Below are positions 60,239 to 64,000 of a stretch of 64,000 nt of DNA, piece after piece. A model generated the notes under the pieces. It saw only the letters and a program-made list of their open reading frames with translations, was not told the DNA's origin and searched no databases. The stretch lies in NCBI RefSeq assembly GCF_000479005.1, contig NZ_AWXC01000021.1:19938-83937 (forward strand), written 5' to 3'. The DNA is from Prevotella sp. BV3P1. Lineage in GTDB: Bacteria; Bacteroidota; Bacteroidia; Bacteroidales; Bacteroidaceae. Numbering within the stretch: position 1 is the stretch's first letter; every line of letters begins with the position of its first letter. Both the position numbers and the translations under genes were made by a program.

Positions 60239-60269
60239 TTTGATAATCGAAATATTTATCGTAATTTTG
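60239..60269 (+). promoter_or_regulatory. Consensus promoter of the HigB/ImmA-type pair
   Basis: TTTG (60239-60242), 19-bp spacer, TAATTTTG (60262-60269): full Bacteroidota consensus, 36 nt before the ATG at 60305. Confidence 0.75.
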
Positions 60270-60304
60270 CACACAAATAAAAATAACATGGCTGAATAAT
60301 ATAT

Positions 60305-60625
60305 ATGAACATAACAAGTGAAGACGAGGCTTTGTTGGAACTGTTCGAAAATGGAAAGACATCTGACAAGAAGTATAAAAGACTTCCTGTAGCCGCAATC
60401 AAGGGTTATGTTAAGGCTGTCAACAAAATGAGAGCTGCAACAAGAATTGAAGACATTATGCGTGATCATGGCTTGCGCTACGAAAGATTGCATGGAAACA
60501 GAAAAGATCAAGAATCCGTAAGATGCAATGATGTCTGGCGATTGATTTTCCAAAGCTCTCCTGCCGATGGCAGTATTATCATTACCGAAATAGAATTAAT
60601 TGAAATATCACATCATTATGACTAA
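60305..60625 (+). CDS. HigB/RelE-like toxin
   Basis: A 106-residue protein. The N-terminal helices and KMRAATRIEDIMRDHGLRYERLHGNRKDQESVRCNDVWRLIFQ match the HigB/killer-type RelE fold that degrades mRNA at the ribosome. It overlaps the next gene's start by 8 nt, the usual toxin-first HigBA order. Confidence 0.82.
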   Translation: MNITSEDEALLELFENGKTSDKKYKRLPVAAIKGYVKAVNKMRAATRIEDIMRDHGLRYERLHGNRKDQESVRCNDVWRLIFQSSPADGSIIITEIELIEISHHYD

Positions 60626-61733
60626 GTTTAGTTTCAATCAGGCAGTCCCATTTGAGGCAACTCATGTGGGCGAGGTGATTAAGGACGAATTGTCTGCTCG
60701 TAATATGAAGCAGAGCGAATTGTCCGAACTCACTGGCATACAGAAATCCATTCTGAATGATGTCATAAAAGGTAAACGTTCTCTGACACCTGAAATGGCA
60801 TTGTTGTTGGAAAACGCTCTCGGCATTTCTGCGACATATTTCATGAACATCCAGACGCAATACGAATTGGATTGCGCCAAACAGAGCGAAAGGGTTGTGT
60901 TGCAGACTAAAATGCTTGAGATTTGGAATGTACTCAAAGACCAAGTATCAATTCCCTTTTTCAGAAAAGTCGGTATCGTTAGAGGAAACATCATCGAGGA
61001 TGTAAAACGCATCTTCGAGGTCTTTTCCGTGGATAACTTGGATGATTTCTTTGGTTTGAAGGCAGAAGAAATGGAACTTTCTTATTACCGCAAGTCAGAA
61101 AAGGTGAAAACCAATCCCGTGGACATTCTGTCTTGGAAATATTATTGCTATCATCTCTCTAAAAATGATGATTCAACTTTATGCACATTTGACAAGGGGG
61201 CAGATACAGAGATGCTGGCAAGAGAGCTGAACAATGTGTTTAAAGAAAACAAGAATACGGTGAACAAAACCCAAGAGGTTCTTAACAAGTATGGCATTCG
61301 TTTTCTTGTAGTCAATAAGGTTGGGCAAGTTCCTGTTGATGGAATGTCCTTTTGGATAGGAGATACACCAACGATTGTCATCACTGAGAGAATAGCTTCC
61401 ATTGACAATTTTGCTTTCACCACTTTACATGAGGTCGGTCATGTATTCAAGCACATTACCCAAAATGGTAAGGCAATGATTAATCTCATGGAGGACAAGA
61501 AGAACATCGAGGAGTCTGAGGCTGACGAGTTTGCTTTAAATGCGGCCCTACCAAATGCGGAGTGGAAAAAGTTCATGGCAAGGACTCGTGATGTTGTACC
61601 TTATAAAATAGCACCATATATTCAGACAGAAGCAGAAAAACATAATGTCAATCCACAACTTCTGTTCGGACGCTATAAGCATGATATAGGTATATACAAG
61701 ATAAAGAATTTCTTTGAAACGAAAATTCTATAA
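60618..61733 (+). CDS. HigA-type antitoxin fused to an ImmA/IrrE peptidase domain
   Basis: A 371-residue protein. The start at 60618 (MTKFSFNQAVPFEATHVGEV) gives an N-terminal XRE domain (LSARNMKQSELSELTGIQKSILNDVIKGKRS). The C-terminal metallopeptidase-like domain has FAFTTLHEVGHVFKHI (HExxH, about residue 270) and a later SEADEFALNAALP. Fusions of this type occur in HigBA-like systems; the peptidase may regulate antitoxin stability. Confidence 0.85.
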   Translation: MTKFSFNQAVPFEATHVGEVIKDELSARNMKQSELSELTGIQKSILNDVIKGKRSLTPEMALLLENALGISATYFMNIQTQYELDCAKQSERVVLQTKMLEIWNVLKDQVSIPFFRKVGIVRGNIIEDVKRIFEVFSVDNLDDFFGLKAEEMELSYYRKSEKVKTNPVDILSWKYYCYHLSKNDDSTLCTFDKGADTEMLARELNNVFKENKNTVNKTQEVLNKYGIRFLVVNKVGQVPVDGMSFWIGDTPTIVITERIASIDNFAFTTLHEVGHVFKHITQNGKAMINLMEDKKNIEESEADEFALNAALPNAEWKKFMARTRDVVPYKIAPYIQTEAEKHNVNPQLLFGRYKHDIGIYKIKNFFETKIL

Positions 61734-61737
61734 CGAT

Positions 61738-61782
61738 TCACAAAGCACCATTGGTTACACATTTCATAGCCAATGGTGCTTT
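61738..61782 (+). terminator. Terminator of the toxin-antitoxin operon
   Basis: Perfect stem CAAAGCACCATTGG / CCAATGGTGCTTTG, a few bases after the stop, followed by CATTTTC. Confidence 0.75.
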
Positions 61783-61794
61783 GCATTTTCATCT

Positions 61795-61809
61795 CCTCTC
61801 TCTCCGCTT
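61795..61809. other. att-like 15-bp direct repeat, copy 2
   Basis: CCTCTCTCTCCGCTT, identical to 57428-57442, 4.37 kb away. It is again followed by a stem-loop (61822-61857, AAAGCCTTTAAGTT/AACTTAAAGGCTTT), 12-bp GACCCACTTTT repeats and the duplicated element end. Confidence 0.55.
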
Positions 61810-61876
61810 AAAAAATTTGAGAAAGCCTTTAAGTTTCAATAACTTAAAGGCTTTTTTAATGCTCTTAGTTTTTCTT

Positions 61877-61912
61877 TGACCCACTTTTTGACCCACTTTT
61901 TGACCCACTTTT
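61877..61912. repeat. Three 12-bp tandem repeats beside att copy 2
   Basis: Three TGACCCACTTTT units, the second set of candidate arm-type sites; compare 57511-57558. Confidence 0.6.
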
Positions 61913-62878
61913 TTCTCCGAAGAAAAATTCTGCATGAAATATTTTTTATTTGGTGTAAAGTATTTTTATAATTCACATATTACTGATAATTAAAGATTTA
62001 CAGTTTTATTAGAAGGGCGGAATCGAACCTTTGTTTCAAATTATATCATTTTTGCCGTTTTTGTGTCAAAAACTGAAATGTTAAAATCGTTTTTTCCGTG
62101 TACTGCGGCCATGCTCGCAACACTTTTTACAACAGCCCTAAGTCTTACAGCCCAATGCCGTGAATTTGAAGACGCTGCCATGACAGCCGCTTCTGTTCGG
62201 CCATTTACAAAACACACTGACGTAAGTTTTGGTCGAGCAACCAATACCCTTATTCCTACACCTATTTGCCCCTTGTGGAGCCAGTGTTCCTCCAGGCATC
62301 AGTTTGCACATTGTCATTCACGCTATGCGGAAAGCATACTGTCGTCATACTTTCACTACGCTCAGAATGAGGATGTGCGACTTTTTGCCTTGCGGAACAC
62401 CTGCTCCACAAGAAACCCTTAAAACAGTCTGTGCTGTTTTAATTCCACGAAAAACACGGTTGCCGCTCATACTGAATCATCAACAGAGTTTTTCGTGCGA
62501 CTTCGGGAGAGCGGTAAGGTCAATGTCTTATTGTAGTGCCTTATCAGGCAATCCTTACTTGTTCCCCTATGTCTGCACTTTATGCCTTATGTATGTTGTC
62601 GTTTACACTCCTGCCGTCACTGTCTGGATTTAATTTTACTAAGCAAAGGTAGCAAGTCCTGTCAGAACGCCGAAGTACCGCTGCGCTATTTTGGAATATT
62701 CTTATGGCAGCCTTCCACAAATCATAGATTTGGGTTTTCCATAATAATCTACCAAAATTATTTCGCTTATCTGCCTTACGGGCTTGCTTACCTCACGCAA
62801 GTAAAATTTGAAATCCCGACAGCGATGCTGCAAAACAGCAGAACGAAAGGGAAACGTATCATCATAAACATCGAGAAT
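61913..62878 (+). promoter_or_regulatory. Duplicated element end and leader copy L5 with giant hairpin (62643-62799)
   Basis: First about 470 bp repeat 57559-58031; the rest repeats leaders L2/L3 (AAAACAG...CTGTTTT, the ACAGAG phrase, TTTAATTTTACT before the hairpin). The hairpin's left arm carries TACCTTTGC on the minus strand, its right arm GGGCTTGCTTACC. A small GCTG/CAGC stem and AACGAAAGGGAAACG precede the DUF1281-type gene at 62879. No gene is supported in this stretch. Confidence 0.7.
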
Positions 62879-63103
62879 ATGGCAAACTGGGCAACAACAA
62901 GCTATCGTATTGAGGGTAGCAAGAGCGATCTAAAAAGAGTGTTCAACGTGATTGACGGCTTTATGACAGCAAAGCGGAAGCCAACCAGCGTAACGACTTC
63001 CAAGGATTGGGAGGGGAACGTCTTCGAAGCTTTGGGTGCGACGGAAGAGCAGTTATCAAAGAACTATCTCCGAGGCTTCATCATAAGGGAAGGAGAAACA
63101 TCT
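62879..63103 (+). pseudogene. Truncated DUF1281/YubB-like gene
   Basis: MANWATTSYRIEGSKSDLKR... parallels the intact 5603 protein up to about LRGFI (residue 68), after which similarity ends and the frame runs into unrelated sequence (to 63208). The break at about 63103 fits insertion of the IS5-like element that follows. It keeps the leader-plus-gene arrangement of the intact copies. Confidence 0.7.
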
Positions 63104-63179
63104 ATTTGGCGTACAGTACACATGGTAGTTAACGTTATAGATACAGTGCAGAGAGAAAAATTAAACTTTTCTACACCAA

Positions 63180-64000
63180 AACGAGAGTTCTTCAAACACG
63201 TTTTGTAATTTTGCACTTGCTGGTTGACTCTATGCATCGGTTTCTGCCGCGACGTGGCTCATGCAGAGCATCTCAAGGTGCGCCAAAGCTATGCCGGGGA
63301 AATCAAGAGACTTAAGCTTGTGCAGCGTTTCCGTGGCAGGAAGAACAGTTCAACCAAGGTAAGGAAAGCCGATCGTCGGATGCGCACCATCGCCGGAAAG
63401 CTGTTGCGCGAACTGGTTCGGAATTTGCCCCCTGAGAACTCTTACCAAGAACGTATTGAAGTCTGTTAACGGCGAGAGAATGGACGGTCACAAGATCTAC
63501 TCCCTTCATGAGCCGGACGTGTTGTGCATCAGCAAGGGGAAGGACCACAAGAAATACGAGTTCGGCCATAAAGTTTCCCTTGTCAGACTGTGGAATGGTC
63601 TCATTGTCGGTGCATTATCTTTCCGCAATGAATACGACGGTCATACGATAGACAAGGCAATGGAGCAGGTCGGCAGGGTCTATGGCAGGAAAATCAAAAG
63701 ACTTGCGAGGGACAGAGGGTATCGCGGGCAGGAAATGTGCGGAGAGATGAACATCATGATACCCGGTGTTCCCAAGGCAAGCTACTCGCCACACACGAAA
63801 AAGAAAAAACAAAGGTTCTTCCGCAAGAGAGCAGGAATAGAACCTGTCATAGGGCACTGCAAGGCAGATCATCGATTGGGGAGGAACTTCTACAAGGGTC
63901 TCTTGGGTGATGCCATCAATGTGATGCTCGCTGCGGCTGCATTCAACTTCAAAAGAGCCATGCGGCTTCTTTTGTGCCTTATTCGAACCATGATAAAATG
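63180..64000 (+). pseudogene. IS5-like transposase, frameshifted, continues past the window
   Basis: The first frame (DVAHAEHLKVRQSYAGEIKR ... ADRRMRTIAGKLLRELVRNL) ends at a TAA at 63467. The next frame carries KIYSLHEPDVLCISKGKDHKKYEFGHKVS and RAGIEPVIGHCKADHRLGRNF, typical of IS5-group DDE transposases. At least one frameshift near 63440 and absence of the N-terminus show decay. The 3' end is outside the window. Confidence 0.75.

Overview
The window is a Bacteroidota genome segment, most likely a Prevotella/Segatella-type gut or oral member of the Bacteroidales. The signs are Bacteroidota promoters (TTTG - about 19 bp - TAnnTTTG), a fimbrillin-family lipoprotein, a Bacteroidales TraA-to-TraO transfer operon, and MobC-like plus MOBP-type relaxase genes. 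Positions 1 to about 57442 are most of one integrative conjugative element (ICE) whose left end lies outside the window. The rest (57443-64000) holds decayed ends of related elements, insertion sequences and a toxin-antitoxin pair.

Layout. (1) 1-12500: accessory 'leading' region. Small, mostly unrecognised plus-strand genes sit in short operons, each headed by a long repeated leader that ends in a giant imperfect hairpin. It is interrupted by a minus-strand BsuBI/PstI-type restriction-modification cassette with a serine recombinase (6823-10094). (2) 12520-17040: a small PEIT-type protein, a fimbrillin translationally coupled to a Rep_3-type initiator, four 22-bp iterons with an AT-rich tract, and a 360-bp array of exact 24-bp period. 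(3) 17038-19216: MobC-like accessory protein and relaxase flanking a likely oriT. (4) 19224-32407: minus-strand genes for HU, topoisomerase-type zinc ribbons, a Toprim primase, ArdC and MutS/DUF3945/DUF4099 polyvalent proteins, plus a plus-strand peptidoglycan hydrolase. (5) 32417-50290: coupling protein and the type IV secretion (tra) operon. (6) 50729-57442: HipBA, an orphan cytosine methyltransferase, a DUF3853 protein, the tyrosine integrase and an att-like repeat. (7) 57443-64000: a second att-like copy at 61795, duplicated element ends, an IS1634-like element, a coupling-protein remnant, a HigB/ImmA-type pair, a truncated DUF1281 gene and a decayed IS5-like transposase.

How it fits together. 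The relaxase would nick between or near the mob genes. If the left region enters the recipient first, the transferred strand there is the minus strand, which is the template for every plus-strand leading gene. The giant hairpins carry a perfect TAnnTTTG box only on the strand that becomes non-template when the minus strand folds, which fits single-strand promoters like F-plasmid Frpo. Three recurring structured elements therefore deserve attention: these hairpins; a small 7-bp/7-nt hairpin with an invariant AACCA loop placed 15-16 nt before six start codons; and an 80-90 nt leader with covarying stems before the rep, relaxase, DUF3853 and a polyvalent-protein operon. Four recipient-establishment proteins also share a GLKL-like C-terminal tail. 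The element combines integration, conjugation and plasmid-type replication.
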